From: Nitrospira moscoviensis
Lineage (GTDB): Bacteria > Nitrospirota > Nitrospiria > Nitrospirales > Nitrospiraceae
Direction of reading: 5' to 3'
DNA length: 64,000 bases
Assembly: GCF_001273775.1 (NCBI RefSeq)
Contig: NZ_CP011801.1
Span: forward strand, 1,404,001-1,468,000
The position numbers and the translations under genes are program-made. Within the stretch, counting starts at the first letter, position 1. Every line of letters begins with the position of its first letter. Below are positions 26,723 to 35,227 of this stretch, one piece after another. The notes beneath the pieces were generated by a model. The model was given only the letters and a program-made list of their open reading frames with translations, searched no databases and had not been told where the DNA came from.

Positions 26723-27892
26723 ATGCGGAAGGGATCCATCCCGTTCGAAAACCGGTTGAAAGCCGTTCGAGCCAGCCACGGCCTCTCGCAATCCGATCTC
26801 GCGGAGCGGGCCGCTATCACCAGGCAAGCCGTCTCTTCCATCGAATCAAATCTCTATCTGCCCACTACCGCCGTCGCGCTTCGGCTCGCTGCGGCACTCG
26901 GCTGTCGCGTCGAAGATCTCTTCAGCTTGGCGAGTCCTGAAGACGTCATCGAGGGCTCACTGATCGGCGAGCCGCCTGCCGATCGGCATCAGGCTGCGCC
27001 GGTTCGCGTCAAGGTGTCTCTGGTCGGGAAACGTCCGGTGGTCCGTCCGGTCACCGGTCTGGGTGAAGTGCTCTCCTTCACCGTTCCGGCCGATGGCTAT
27101 CTCATCGAAGGACGCGCGCATCGATCCGGGGGCGCCGTCCGGGTGCGCCTCACACGCGACCGCCGGGCGATCGAACGGGAAATCTCCGTGGCCGGCTGCG
27201 ACCCGGCCATCTTTCTCGCCGGCGAGCATCTGCGGCGGCAGAAGGACGACACGTCGGTCGTCGGATGGACGATGGGCAGCATGGCGGCGCTGCACGCGCT
27301 GCAGCAGGGCGAGGTGCATGTTGCGGGCTTGCATCTGTTCGATCCGACCACCGGCGAATCCAACCTGCCGTTCCTGCGGCGGATGCTCAAGGGATCGGGC
27401 TACGAAGTAGTGACCTTTGCGACCTGGGAGGAAGGCTTTCTCGTGAGGCCGGGGAATCCCAAATCCATCCGGACCGCGGCCGACCTGGCGGACCCTTCGG
27501 TCAGTATCGTCAATCGCGAAGAAGGGGCGGGGGCGCGGCTGTTGCTCGACCAGCGGCTGCGCGCGGCGGGCGTCGATCCGGCGTCGGTCCAGGGATATGG
27601 CCGCACCGTTTCGTCGCACGTCGACGTGGCGAGGGCCGTGGCCGGGCATCAGGCGGATGCGGGGGTCGGCATCCGCTCCGCCGCGCAGTTGTTCGGCCTC
27701 GATTTCGTGCCGCTGCAAGCCGCGCGCTACGATCTCGTGGTGCCGAAGACCTATCTGAAGTCGCATCCCACCCTGGCACGTCTGTTCGACACGCTCGCCA
27801 GCCGTCCGTTTCGGAGCGAGATTGAAGCGTTGGGCGGCTACGATACGCGGGACATGGGAAAGAGTCACAGTCTGCGTGAGGGTAGGGCGTGA
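26723..27892 (+). CDS. HTH regulator fused to a periplasmic-binding-protein-like domain (molybdate-type)
   Basis: The 389-residue protein has an N-terminal XRE-type helix-turn-helix (LKAVRASHGLSQSDLAERAAITRQAVSSIE, residues ~10-40) and a C-terminal substrate-binding domain of the PBP_like type with GSMAALHALQQGEVHVAGLHLFD and VNREEGAGARLLLDQRL. Such proteins sense molybdate, tungstate or a related ligand and regulate its uptake genes. The ATG at 26723 has no clear ribosome site and may be read from a near-leaderless mRNA. The two inverted boxes in the upstream region are candidate sites for it. Confidence 0.82.
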   Translation: MRKGSIPFENRLKAVRASHGLSQSDLAERAAITRQAVSSIESNLYLPTTAVALRLAAALGCRVEDLFSLASPEDVIEGSLIGEPPADRHQAAPVRVKVSLVGKRPVVRPVTGLGEVLSFTVPADGYLIEGRAHRSGGAVRVRLTRDRRAIEREISVAGCDPAIFLAGEHLRRQKDDTSVVGWTMGSMAALHALQQGEVHVAGLHLFDPTTGESNLPFLRRMLKGSGYEVVTFATWEEGFLVRPGNPKSIRTAADLADPSVSIVNREEGAGARLLLDQRLRAAGVDPASVQGYGRTVSSHVDVARAVAGHQADAGVGIRSAAQLFGLDFVPLQAARYDLVVPKTYLKSHPTLARLFDTLASRPFRSEIEALGGYDTRDMGKSHSLREGRA

Positions 27893-27940
27893 GGGGCGAG
27901 GGATGAGGGAGCGGTGTTAGGCGCAGGGGACAAGCGGCCG

Positions 27941-28798
27941 ATGTTCAGTGGCGGATCGAGGAAAAGGAATGTCTATTTGCTCGCAGTTCTCTGGATATTC
28001 TTCACGCCGTATCCCTCACCCCTTACGCTCGATGCATGGGCGGCCGAATCGTTGATCATTGCCGCCTCGCCGGGTCTGGCCCGGCCGATCGAAGCCTTGA
28101 GCCGCCGTTTCGAATCCACGCATCCGCAGGTCCGGGTGAGAGTGTCGTACGACTCGGCCTTGTCGCTGCGCCAGACCATCGCGACGGTGGAGAATCGCGG
28201 CCCCTACTTCATCGGCACGGGGCCGATTCATTTGATCGCGCCGGGCGGAGACGAGCTGATCGCGCGGCTGCAGCAGAAATATTACGTGCTGCCGGGGACG
28301 ACGACGACCTATGCGTCGGTGCCGCTGGCCTTGGTCGTGCCGGAGTCGCTGGTCGACGCGCCTGCGTCGTTCGAGGCCGCCGCGCGCGACACGCGCATCA
28401 GGATCGCCATTGCAGATCCCGAGCTGACGGCGTTGGGGCAGGAGACGATCCGCTTCCTCGAAGCGGCGTCCTGGGGGCGGAACTTGACCGGGCGTCTGGA
28501 CATCGCCGCCGATGCAGCCGGAGTGCTGGATCACTTGCTGAACGGCAAGGCCGATGTGGCGATTGTGTCGGGGCCGGACGCGGCCCGCGAGCAGGAACGG
28601 GTACGGGTCATCGACGTGGCTTCCGGGAGTGCCGGCTCCATCAAGGTCCACTCCATGGCGATGGAACGGACCTGTCCGAATCGCGCCCTCTGTCGGGAAT
28701 TTCTCGAATGGATCAGGACGGCCGAGGCCCAGGCGGTGCTGCGAGGCTTGGGGTACGGCCCGCCGCCTCACGGGAGGGCAGATGCGGCGGCGCACTAG
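27941..28798 (+). CDS. ModA-like periplasmic binding protein (first copy)
   Basis: The 285-residue protein is an extracellular solute-binding protein. Residues ~10-35 form a signal peptide (VYLLAVLWIFFTPY through DAWAAESLII), and the mature part has VRVSYDSALSLRQTIA and TRIRIAIADPELTALGQ, similar to ModA-type proteins. It lies first in the operon and differs strongly from the second ModA at 31220, so the two may bind different oxyanions. I use the ATG at 27941 rather than a GTG at 27914 because it puts the basic residues before the hydrophobic stretch. It overlaps the next gene by 17 bases. Confidence 0.75.
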   Translation: MFSGGSRKRNVYLLAVLWIFFTPYPSPLTLDAWAAESLIIAASPGLARPIEALSRRFESTHPQVRVRVSYDSALSLRQTIATVENRGPYFIGTGPIHLIAPGGDELIARLQQKYYVLPGTTTTYASVPLALVVPESLVDAPASFEAAARDTRIRIAIADPELTALGQETIRFLEAASWGRNLTGRLDIAADAAGVLDHLLNGKADVAIVSGPDAAREQERVRVIDVASGSAGSIKVHSMAMERTCPNRALCREFLEWIRTAEAQAVLRGLGYGPPPHGRADAAAH

Positions 28799-29444
28799 CC
28801 GGGGCGCATGGTATCTGAGCGGGTCGCTCATGACGGCGGCGCTCGCACTGTCGGTAGCCGCCTGCGCGCGCCAGCCCTATACGACCCAGGCTGTTTATTG
28901 GAGCCCGCTCGTTCGGGTGCAGTTGCAGCACGAGATCGAGCCCGCCGGGTACGGCCATCCGGTCGCGCTGACGGACCTCCAAGCCGCTGCGATCCTGCGC
29001 GGCTTCTCGTTGAGGGCGCAGCAGCGATTGCCGCTGCGCTGGTTTGCGGAGGAAGAGCCGCCGCGGCCCCTGATGCGCGACGACGAGATCGCCCGGCTGG
29101 CGCCGGTTCTCGCCGACGCGTTTCGGAAGGCGGGGCCGGAGGAGCGGGTGCACTTCGTCCTGGCCGCGCCGGGCATGAATCGGGCCGACTCCCAGAACGT
29201 GACGGCGGGATGGATGGCGGTGCGCGAGCCGTACCTGTACGTCACGATCGAGTATTTTCGCGCCGAGGTGCCGCTCCGGAAGACCGACCACTATTTCCCC
29301 AATTATCCGCTGCTCCCTCCCTTGCCGGGCTCGTTCTTGCTCTTTTTCGAGCCGGGACGCTTCTGGGCCAGCGACCGCGCCGGTGTCCGCGCCCTCGAGT
29401 ATCGGGAGTTCCTGAAGAGCGCCGCCGGCCCGCCGGCGTCCTAG
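28782..29444 (+). CDS. hypothetical lipoprotein, 220 aa
   Basis: The protein has a lipoprotein signal: a basic start MRRRTSRGAWYLSGS, a hydrophobic stretch and a lipobox LSVAAC near residue 28. The rest is soluble and rich in Arg and Pro, with EPYLYVTIEYFRAEVPLRKTDHYFPNYP. I recognise no family. GGGAGGG precedes the ATG at 28782, and an upstream in-frame start at 28554 lies out of phase within the previous gene, so it is rejected. Its place between a ModA-like gene and a porin suggests an envelope role in the same uptake system. Confidence 0.65.
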   Translation: MRRRTSRGAWYLSGSLMTAALALSVAACARQPYTTQAVYWSPLVRVQLQHEIEPAGYGHPVALTDLQAAAILRGFSLRAQQRLPLRWFAEEEPPRPLMRDDEIARLAPVLADAFRKAGPEERVHFVLAAPGMNRADSQNVTAGWMAVREPYLYVTIEYFRAEVPLRKTDHYFPNYPLLPPLPGSFLLFFEPGRFWASDRAGVRALEYREFLKSAAGPPAS

Positions 29445-29459
29445 CGCAAGCCTTGGATC

Positions 29460-31205
29460 ATGGGGATACACCGTTACCGGATGACGGCGCTCTTTCGATG
29501 GCTCGCGGCGGTCCTCTTCGCCCTGTCGTTGTTGGAGGGACCGGCGCCTTCGCGGGCGGAGGCGGCGGAGACGGGTCGATTGGTGGAAAAGGACGGCCGC
29601 TACGTGTTCGTCGAATCGATGGATCCGGCGATGCGGTTGCTGTTGGAGCGCGCGCTCAAGCAGGGGACGATCACCCAGGAGGAATACAACGCCGTCATTC
29701 AGGAGTCGGAACAGCGGGCGTATCTGCTGCAGCCGAGCTTCAAGGTCTGGTACGACCGCGGCTTCAACTTGTCGATGAACGACAACGCGTTTCTGCTCAA
29801 GATCCGCGGCTTCATCCAGTCACGATTCACGCAGCGCTTCCGTAACGACGCCTGGCGGAATCCGGGCGACGCCAAAAATTATCCCGAGCTCCTGGGCGTG
29901 TTCGGCGATTATCGCGCCACTCGCTCCGAGAATGCGGCGAGCACCTTCAACCTCCGCCGGCTGCGCCTGCTGTTCATGGGGCACCTGTTCAATCCCGATT
30001 TGAAGTACTTGGTCCAGCTGGCGGGGGAAACGGCGGAAAACGCGCAAAACCCGGCTTCCGTGCAAGTATTGGACGCCGCCGTCATGAGCACCCACGTGCC
30101 CGCGCTGAACCTCATGGCCGGCCAGCACAAAGTGTTCTTCAATCGCGCGCAGATCAACAATGCGATGACGATGCAATTCACCGAGCGGGCGCTGGTGATG
30201 GACGCCTTCACGGCCAGCGGCTTGAACCGCCGCGACATCGGCCTCACCATCATGAACGACGAGGAGCTCTATCCGATCAACTATTACGTCGGGATCTTCA
30301 ATGGACTGGGACCCGGCTTCAACCGCATCGGTTTGTTCAACAGTGAGCAACCGACCGAAGGCTGCCCCGGCGGGCAAACGGGTGGCACTCCCCCGGGCTG
30401 TCCGGCAAACCAGCGCAATCTCAACGCGAATTTCCGGTCGGACATTTCCCAGCTGATGTACGTGGTCCGCCTGGTGTGGAACGTGATGGGCCGGCCCGGC
30501 TACGGCGAGGGCGACATGCTGTACTCCGAAACGCCGCAGCTCGCCATTGGCGGCGGGTACGCCTACAACCCCGCCATCAACACGGCGACCAACAACGGAT
30601 TTGTCGGCATCGATCTGGCAAATTTGAACGTCCGGCGCCAGCTCGCGACGTTCGGGAACGGCCGCCAGCTGGGCTGGGGCCTGCTGGATTATTCGACCTA
30701 CGCTTTCGATCTGGTCTACAAGTACCGCGGGTTTTCCCTGCAAGCGGAATGGTACTGGAAAAACATCAATCGCCATCAGAAGGGGGCGCCGTTTCTGGGG
30801 CCGACGACCGGAACCGATGTTCTTCCCGGTACCGGTGGAGTCGCCCCCGGTCTGTTGGGCAATGCGACGGGCTGGTACGTGCAGTCCGGCTATTTCATCA
30901 TTCCGCGGAAACTACAATTTGCCGCGCGCTACGCCTGGTGGGACCCGGACACCAATGCGGCCGGCGATCTGGTCAAGCAGGTCGATGCGGCCGTGACCTA
31001 CTATTTCAGCGGTACCTACGACCATCAGCTCGCGATTCAGTATACGAACCTGTTCATGGGGACCGGCGGCTATGCCTTAGGGCGGAGCGCCCCGCTGCCG
31101 AGCTCGCCGGTGGCCTTGACGACGTCGGGCAACGTCCCGTTGGATGCGGTGCAACGCAATCTGATCGAGAATCTCATCCGGGTTCAATATTCCATCTTTT
31201 TCTAA
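29460..31205 (+). CDS. phosphate-selective (OprO/OprP-type) porin
   Basis: The 581-residue protein has a signal peptide (residues 1-~33, up to RAEAAE), a short helical region with ITQEEYNAVIQESEQ as in OprP-like porins, and then many amphipathic strands: FLLKIRGFIQSRFTQRF, RRLRLLFMGHLFNPDLKY, LQFAARYAWWDPDTNAAGDL. It ends with FF-type aromatic termination (RVQYSIFF). In this operon it probably lets an oxyanion cross the outer membrane for the ModA-type proteins. It is longer than a standard OprP because of loops rich in Gly/Pro around residues 295-325. Confidence 0.82.
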   Translation: MGIHRYRMTALFRWLAAVLFALSLLEGPAPSRAEAAETGRLVEKDGRYVFVESMDPAMRLLLERALKQGTITQEEYNAVIQESEQRAYLLQPSFKVWYDRGFNLSMNDNAFLLKIRGFIQSRFTQRFRNDAWRNPGDAKNYPELLGVFGDYRATRSENAASTFNLRRLRLLFMGHLFNPDLKYLVQLAGETAENAQNPASVQVLDAAVMSTHVPALNLMAGQHKVFFNRAQINNAMTMQFTERALVMDAFTASGLNRRDIGLTIMNDEELYPINYYVGIFNGLGPGFNRIGLFNSEQPTEGCPGGQTGGTPPGCPANQRNLNANFRSDISQLMYVVRLVWNVMGRPGYGEGDMLYSETPQLAIGGGYAYNPAINTATNNGFVGIDLANLNVRRQLATFGNGRQLGWGLLDYSTYAFDLVYKYRGFSLQAEWYWKNINRHQKGAPFLGPTTGTDVLPGTGGVAPGLLGNATGWYVQSGYFIIPRKLQFAARYAWWDPDTNAAGDLVKQVDAAVTYYFSGTYDHQLAIQYTNLFMGTGGYALGRSAPLPSSPVALTTSGNVPLDAVQRNLIENLIRVQYSIFF

Positions 31206-31219
31206 CGGAGCCTGCTGTG

Positions 31220-31993
31220 ATGACACGACTGATTTTGGCGATGGCTGCGATGCTGTCACTCGAATTCACTCCCATGAGCGTCGAGGCGGGCGAAGTCGTC
31301 ATCGCCGCGGCGTCGGATCTGAACTACGCGTTCAAGGAATTGATCCAGTCGTTCGAGCAGAAGAGCGGCCATCGCGTCAAACTGTCCTTGGGATCCTCGG
31401 GCAATTTCTTTTCGCAGATTCAAAACGGCGCCCCGTACGATCTCTATTTCTCCGCCGACATCCGGTATCCGCAGAAGCTGATCGACAGCGGCCATGCCGC
31501 GGCGGGATCGCTCTACGCCTACGCCATCGGCCGGATCGTGCTGTGGGTGCCGGCCCGCTCGACGGCGCCGGTAGAGCAGAAACGATTGGAGGCGCTGCTG
31601 GATCCGTCCATCAAGAAGATCGCGGTCGCCAATCCGAAACATGCGCCGTACGGCAGAGCGGCCGTCGCCGCGCTGGAAACAGCGGGGCTCTATGGGCGCG
31701 TGAAAGACCGGCTGGTGTTCGGGGAAAATATTTCGCAGGCGGCGCAGTTCGTGGAATCCGGCGCGGCCGACGCCGGCATCATTGCGCTGTCGCTCGCGTT
31801 GGCGCCGTCGATGAAAGCGGCAGGCCGATACTGGGAAATTCCGGCGGATCTCCATCCGCCGCTCGAGCAGGGCGCGGTACAGCTCACGGGCGCCAAAAAC
31901 GCTCCGGTCGCGACGGACTTTCTGGATTTTCTCAAAGGCCCTGACGGGAGAGCCATCATGCAACGGTACGGCTTCGTCGTGCCGGATAAATGA
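31220..31993 (+). CDS. modA: molybdate ABC transporter substrate-binding protein ModA
   Basis: The 257-residue protein is ModA. After a signal peptide ending SVEAGE comes VVIAAASDLNYAFKEL and LSLGSSGNFFSQIQNGAPYDLYFSAD, the canonical oxyanion-binding segments, then ENISQAAQFVESGAADAGIIALS and the C-terminal FLDFLKGPDGRAIMQRYGF. The start at 31220 (or GTG at 31217) follows an ACGGAG site. The frame upstream of it belongs to a shadow within the porin gene. modB follows after 64 bases. Confidence 0.93.
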   Translation: MTRLILAMAAMLSLEFTPMSVEAGEVVIAAASDLNYAFKELIQSFEQKSGHRVKLSLGSSGNFFSQIQNGAPYDLYFSADIRYPQKLIDSGHAAAGSLYAYAIGRIVLWVPARSTAPVEQKRLEALLDPSIKKIAVANPKHAPYGRAAVAALETAGLYGRVKDRLVFGENISQAAQFVESGAADAGIIALSLALAPSMKAAGRYWEIPADLHPPLEQGAVQLTGAKNAPVATDFLDFLKGPDGRAIMQRYGFVVPDK

Positions 31994-32057
31994 CGGCGAA
32001 AGGTGCGAGAGCAGCGATGCGCTTTACATTTCACGCATCACGCTTCACGGTCTTCCA

Positions 32058-32732
32058 ATGAACTGGACCGCGATCTGGGTGACGTTCAAGCTGGCGGGCC
32101 TGACGGCGACGGCGCTCGTGCTGATCGGCCTGCCCATCGCCTATTGGATCAGCTTTTCCCGCCGGCGCTGGAAGTTCATCGTCGAATCGATCGTGGCGCT
32201 GCCGCTGGTGCTGCCGCCGACGGTGCTGGGCTTCTATATCTTGGTGGCGATCGGTCCACGCAGTCCGGTCGGGCAATGGTACGCCGCCCTCGTCGGCCAT
32301 CCGCTGCCCTTCACGTTCGAAGGCCTGCTGGTCGCCTCGATTCTCTACAGCCTGCCCTTCGCCGTGCAGCCCTTTGCCGCCGCCTTCGAGCAGGTGGATC
32401 GCCGGTTGATCGAAGCGTCATGGACGCTGGGCGCCTCGAAGCTCAGAACGTTTTGGAAGCTGATCGTGCCGCTGTCCGCGGCCGGCGTGCTGACCGGTTT
32501 CGTCCTGAGCTTCGCCCATACGCTCGGCGAATTCGGCGTGGTGCTGATGGTCGGCGGCAATATCGAGGGCGTCACGCGGACGGTGTCCATCGACATCTAT
32601 GACGACGTGCAGGCGCTCAACTATGCCGCCGCCGCCGAAACGGCTGGATTTCTGCTGGTGATTTCCTATCTCGTCCTGCTCGCCGTCTATGCGATGAACC
32701 GAAAAGTCTGGGCCGTATGGCCGCAGAAATAA
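32058..32732 (+). CDS. modB: molybdate ABC transporter permease ModB
   Basis: The 224-residue integral membrane protein has about five transmembrane segments. The ABC permease signature EAA loop is EASWTLGASKLRTFWKLIVPLS, and the molybdate-specific LPPTVLGFYILVAIGPRSPVG and HTLGEFGVVLMVGGNIEG motifs are present. It forms the inner-membrane pore with ModC. It overlaps modC by 16 bases. Confidence 0.94.
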   Translation: MNWTAIWVTFKLAGLTATALVLIGLPIAYWISFSRRRWKFIVESIVALPLVLPPTVLGFYILVAIGPRSPVGQWYAALVGHPLPFTFEGLLVASILYSLPFAVQPFAAAFEQVDRRLIEASWTLGASKLRTFWKLIVPLSAAGVLTGFVLSFAHTLGEFGVVLMVGGNIEGVTRTVSIDIYDDVQALNYAAAAETAGFLLVISYLVLLAVYAMNRKVWAVWPQK

Positions 32733-33805
32733 CCATCGATATCACGAAGACCTATCCGGGCCGCGCGCCGATCCGCACGCGGATCGCGTATGCCCTCGAT
32801 GCCTCGACCGTCCTGATCCTGTTCGGCCCGTCCGGCTCCGGCAAAACGACGATCCTCCGTTCAGTGGCCGGACTCGAATGGCCGGAGCAGGGCCGCATCC
32901 AATTCATTTCGCGCACGTGGCTCGACGTCGCCGCCGGGATCCGCGTGCCTCCGCAAGAGCGGCAGATCGGCTACATGGCGCAGGATTATGCGCTGTTTCC
33001 CCACTACACGGTGGCCGGCAATATCGCCTACGGCTTGCATGAGCTGTCGCCGGCCGAGCGGGCCAAGCGGGTGGACGACATGATCGAGCTCTTTCAGCTG
33101 CGCGGCTGCGAGCAGGCCAAGCCCCGTGAATTGTCCGGCGGGCAGCAACAACGTGTGGCGCTGGCCCGCGCCGTGGCGCCGCGCCCCCAGTTGCTCCTGC
33201 TGGATGAGCCGCTCTCGGCGTTGGACGCGCCGACGAGGCTCCGGCTGCGCAATGAATTGCGCGGGCTGCTGAAACAACTCGCGCTGCCCTCCCTGATCGT
33301 GACGCACGATTGGGAAGAGGCGCTGACGCTGGGCGATCGCATTGCGGTGATTGTCGATGGGAACGTCCTTCAGACGGGCCTGCCTCAAGAGGTGTTCTCG
33401 CGTCCCATGAATGCCGACGTGGCGCGGGTGGTCGGCGTCGAGACGGTCGTGCAGGGGCGCATCATCAAAGCGGTCGAAGGGTTGGCGACCGTGGAGGTGG
33501 GCCCGATCGCGCTCACGGCCGTCGGAACGGCTGAAGACGGGCCCGATGTGTTTGTCTGTATCAGAGCCGAAGACGTCACCGTCGAACGAGTCGGATCCGG
33601 TGAGACGAGCGCGAGAAACCATCTCGCCGGCACGGTGTCCGCCATCCATTCTCTCGGCGCCATGGCCAAGGTCTCGATCGACTGCGGATTCGAGCTCACC
33701 GCCGTGATCACCCGTTCCGCCTTGGCCGATCTCCGGCTCGCCGTCGGCGCGCCGGTCAAGGCGGCGTTTAAGGCCGGGTCTGTCCATCTCATTCCCCGCC
33801 GCTAA
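32717..33805 (+). CDS. modC: molybdate ABC transporter ATP-binding protein ModC
   Basis: The 362-residue ATPase has Walker A FGPSGSGKTTIL, Q-loop YMAQDYALFPH, the ABC signature LSGGQQQRVALARA, Walker B LLLLDEPLSALD and the switch His in VTHDWEEA. The last ~120 residues form a TOBE/MOP-type regulatory domain (HLAGTVSAIHSLGAMAKVSID). It energises ModB. The gene ends directly at the 127-bp inverted-repeat element. Confidence 0.94.
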   Translation: MAAEITIDITKTYPGRAPIRTRIAYALDASTVLILFGPSGSGKTTILRSVAGLEWPEQGRIQFISRTWLDVAAGIRVPPQERQIGYMAQDYALFPHYTVAGNIAYGLHELSPAERAKRVDDMIELFQLRGCEQAKPRELSGGQQQRVALARAVAPRPQLLLLDEPLSALDAPTRLRLRNELRGLLKQLALPSLIVTHDWEEALTLGDRIAVIVDGNVLQTGLPQEVFSRPMNADVARVVGVETVVQGRIIKAVEGLATVEVGPIALTAVGTAEDGPDVFVCIRAEDVTVERVGSGETSARNHLAGTVSAIHSLGAMAKVSIDCGFELTAVITRSALADLRLAVGAPVKAAFKAGSVHLIPRR

Positions 33806-33931
33806 GCAGGCTGTTGAGAAAGTCCGCCGGCGCGTTCTCCCGGCGCTCAGAGACTCAACGTACCGAACAGAGTACGTCTCGCCTTTTCGCTTGCTGCGGC
33901 CTTGCTGAACGGCCTTTCTGAACAGCCTGCT
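33805..33931. repeat. 127-bp inverted-repeat element (MITE/REP-like)
   Basis: The element starts AGCAGGCTGTTGAGAAA and ends TTTCTGAACAGCCTGCT; these 17-nt ends are inverted copies with a single mismatch. The interior has a second imperfect dyad around AACGTACCG...AGTACGTCTCG. It carries no ORF. It abuts the modC stop codon and could form a long hairpin at the transcript end. From memory a very similar element is dispersed in Nitrospira genomes. Confidence 0.7.
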
Positions 33932-33949
33932 GTTTCTCTCCCCAGTTTC

Positions 33950-34212
33950 TGTGGATAATCCTGTGAACAAGTCTCGATTCGCTGCATAGACCGCCGACAG
34001 CGCCGGGAGGCGGACCTCCTTGCCTAGTTTTTGGTCATCGGCAGTGAGATCGGCGAGACCGCTATATCTAGTGGTATCGAGAGCAATTGAAGGGGAAAAC
34101 CTTCAATGCTGGATTAGAAAGATGCGGGAATGGTTCGGCCGGCAAACAAAGTGCGAAGCCACGCATCCATTTATATGGGTTATGCACAGGTAAGAAAAAT
34201 CCGTGTGGAAAA
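33950..34212. other. cluster of DnaA-box-like 9-mers in a gene-free region
   Basis: The stretch 33932-34229 has no convincing gene. It contains TGTGGATAA at 33950 (perfect DnaA box on the minus strand), TGTGAACAA at 33962 (one change from consensus), TTATGCACA at 34180 (matches TTATNCACA) and TGTGGAAAA at 34204 (reverse complement TTTTCCACA). Several AT-rich tracts lie between them. These could bind DnaA; whether this is regulatory or an old origin is unknown. Confidence 0.4.
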
Positions 34213-34229
34213 ACCGAGAAAAATCCCTC

Positions 34230-34267
34230 TTGACAGCGGCGAAACAGTTGTGTAACCATTGGCTACA
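34230..34267 (+). promoter_or_regulatory. promoter and 17-bp operator of the LexA/CI-like gene
   Basis: TTGACA at 34230-34235 is followed by a poor -10 near 34251. TGTAACCATTGGCTACA (34251-34267) is a 17-bp dyad with one mismatch per arm, overlapping the -10 and ending two bases before the ATG. There is no ribosome site in this space, so the mRNA may be leaderless. The placement suits autorepression by the encoded protein. Confidence 0.6.
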
Positions 34268-34269
34268 TC

Positions 34270-34812
34270 ATGAAATCGAATGATCTGAAGCGGATTCGGG
34301 AAGGATTGGGGCTGACGCAGCAGCAGTTGGCCGAGGCGCTGCATACGACGCGCGTGTCCATCGCACGCTATGAGGCGGGGATGCGGCGCATTCCCGGCAT
34401 GGTTCGTGTGGCGTTGGACCAGTTGCAGCGGAAGACGGACATCCCGATGGCCGGCATCGTGGCCGCCGGGTCGCCGATCGAAGCGGTGCCGCAATCGGAA
34501 CTGGTCGATGTCCCGGCCAGTATGCTGCGGGGAGGCGATACCTTCGCCCTGCGGGTGAAGGGCGAATCCATGAAGGACGATGGCATTCTGCCGGGCGATC
34601 TGGTGATCGTGCGGAAACAGGACACGGCGCGAAACGGACAGACCGTGGTGGCCTTGGTGAACCGCGACGCCACGATCAAAACGTACTTTAAGAAGGACTC
34701 GCACATCGAGTTGCATCCGGCCAATGAAGCCATGGAGCCGATCATCGTGCGGCCGGCGGATGAATTCCACATCGAAGGGATCGTGATCGGCGTGATTCGG
34801 CATTGTGCGTAA
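34270..34812 (+). CDS. LexA/CI-like repressor (HTH + S24 peptidase)
   Basis: The 180-residue protein joins an XRE helix-turn-helix (RIREGLGLTQQQLAEALHTTRVSIARYE) to a LexA-type S24 self-cleaving peptidase. The cleavage site is Ala66-Gly67 in VAAGSPI, the catalytic Ser100 lies in KGESMKDDGILPGD, and the catalytic Lys is Lys137 in ATIKTYF. It should be inactivated by RecA filaments after DNA damage, as for LexA or phage CI. It is shorter than LexA and its HTH is phage-like. It heads a four-gene cassette that would be controlled by it. Confidence 0.88.
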   Translation: MKSNDLKRIREGLGLTQQQLAEALHTTRVSIARYEAGMRRIPGMVRVALDQLQRKTDIPMAGIVAAGSPIEAVPQSELVDVPASMLRGGDTFALRVKGESMKDDGILPGDLVIVRKQDTARNGQTVVALVNRDATIKTYFKKDSHIELHPANEAMEPIIVRPADEFHIEGIVIGVIRHCA

Positions 34813-34827
34813 GGAAGGAGGCGCAAG

Positions 34828-35070
34828 ATGGGACGACAGGGCGGCACCGGCGATCGATTGATGCACTTGGAGCGGACCCTCAGCCGGTTGAACGGACAGT
34901 TGCGGGAGATGCAGGGGGAACTGCAACGGGTCAAAGGGCAGTCGCGGACGGAGCGGTTTTGGCGGAGCTTCATGAGCCCGGATGCAGTCTTTATGTCGGC
35001 GGTGTGCAATCGGCGCATCCGCCCCAATACGAAGGTGACCCATGACCATGCTTCAAGCCATGCTTCATGA
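34828..35070 (+). CDS. small coiled-coil protein of the SOS-like cassette
   Basis: An 80-residue protein with a strong ribosome site (AAGGAGG, 8 bases upstream). The N-terminal half, DRLMHLERTLSRLNGQLREM followed by QGELQRVKGQ, has regular hydrophobic heptads and predicts a coiled coil. The C-terminus is basic and His-rich. No family is recognised. It begins 15 bases after the repressor gene and overlaps the next gene by 29 bases, so it belongs to the same transcript. Confidence 0.55.
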   Translation: MGRQGGTGDRLMHLERTLSRLNGQLREMQGELQRVKGQSRTERFWRSFMSPDAVFMSAVCNRRIRPNTKVTHDHASSHAS

Positions 35071-35227
35071 ACCAGTGTGTGCCGGTCCCTGCGCCGATTG
35101 CGGCGTGATCGTGCCGCGACGCATCCAATGCGTCGACGGACTCACGCATTCCCGCGTGCAGTTGTGCGAGGTCTGCTGGAACGTCTTTCGCCAGCGCCAG
35201 ACGTTTGCGGGCGGGTGTTGCGGGTGA
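35042..35227 (+). CDS. small Cys-rich protein, probable zinc-binding
   Basis: The 61-residue protein contains CAGPCADCGVIVP and VQLCEVCWNVF, two CxxC pairs spaced about 25 residues apart, the layout of a zinc ribbon. The last residues are GGCCG. The family is not recognised. It overlaps both neighbours, the upstream gene by 29 bases and the downstream GTG by four (GTGA), which supports it being a real gene of the cassette. Confidence 0.5.
   Translation: MTMLQAMLHEPVCAGPCADCGVIVPRRIQCVDGLTHSRVQLCEVCWNVFRQRQTFAGGCCG

Noticed and set aside
30476..31219. N-terminal extension of the ModA frame into the porin gene
   Set aside because: This part is out of phase within the porin coding sequence and lacks a signal peptide; the real ModA start is at 31220.
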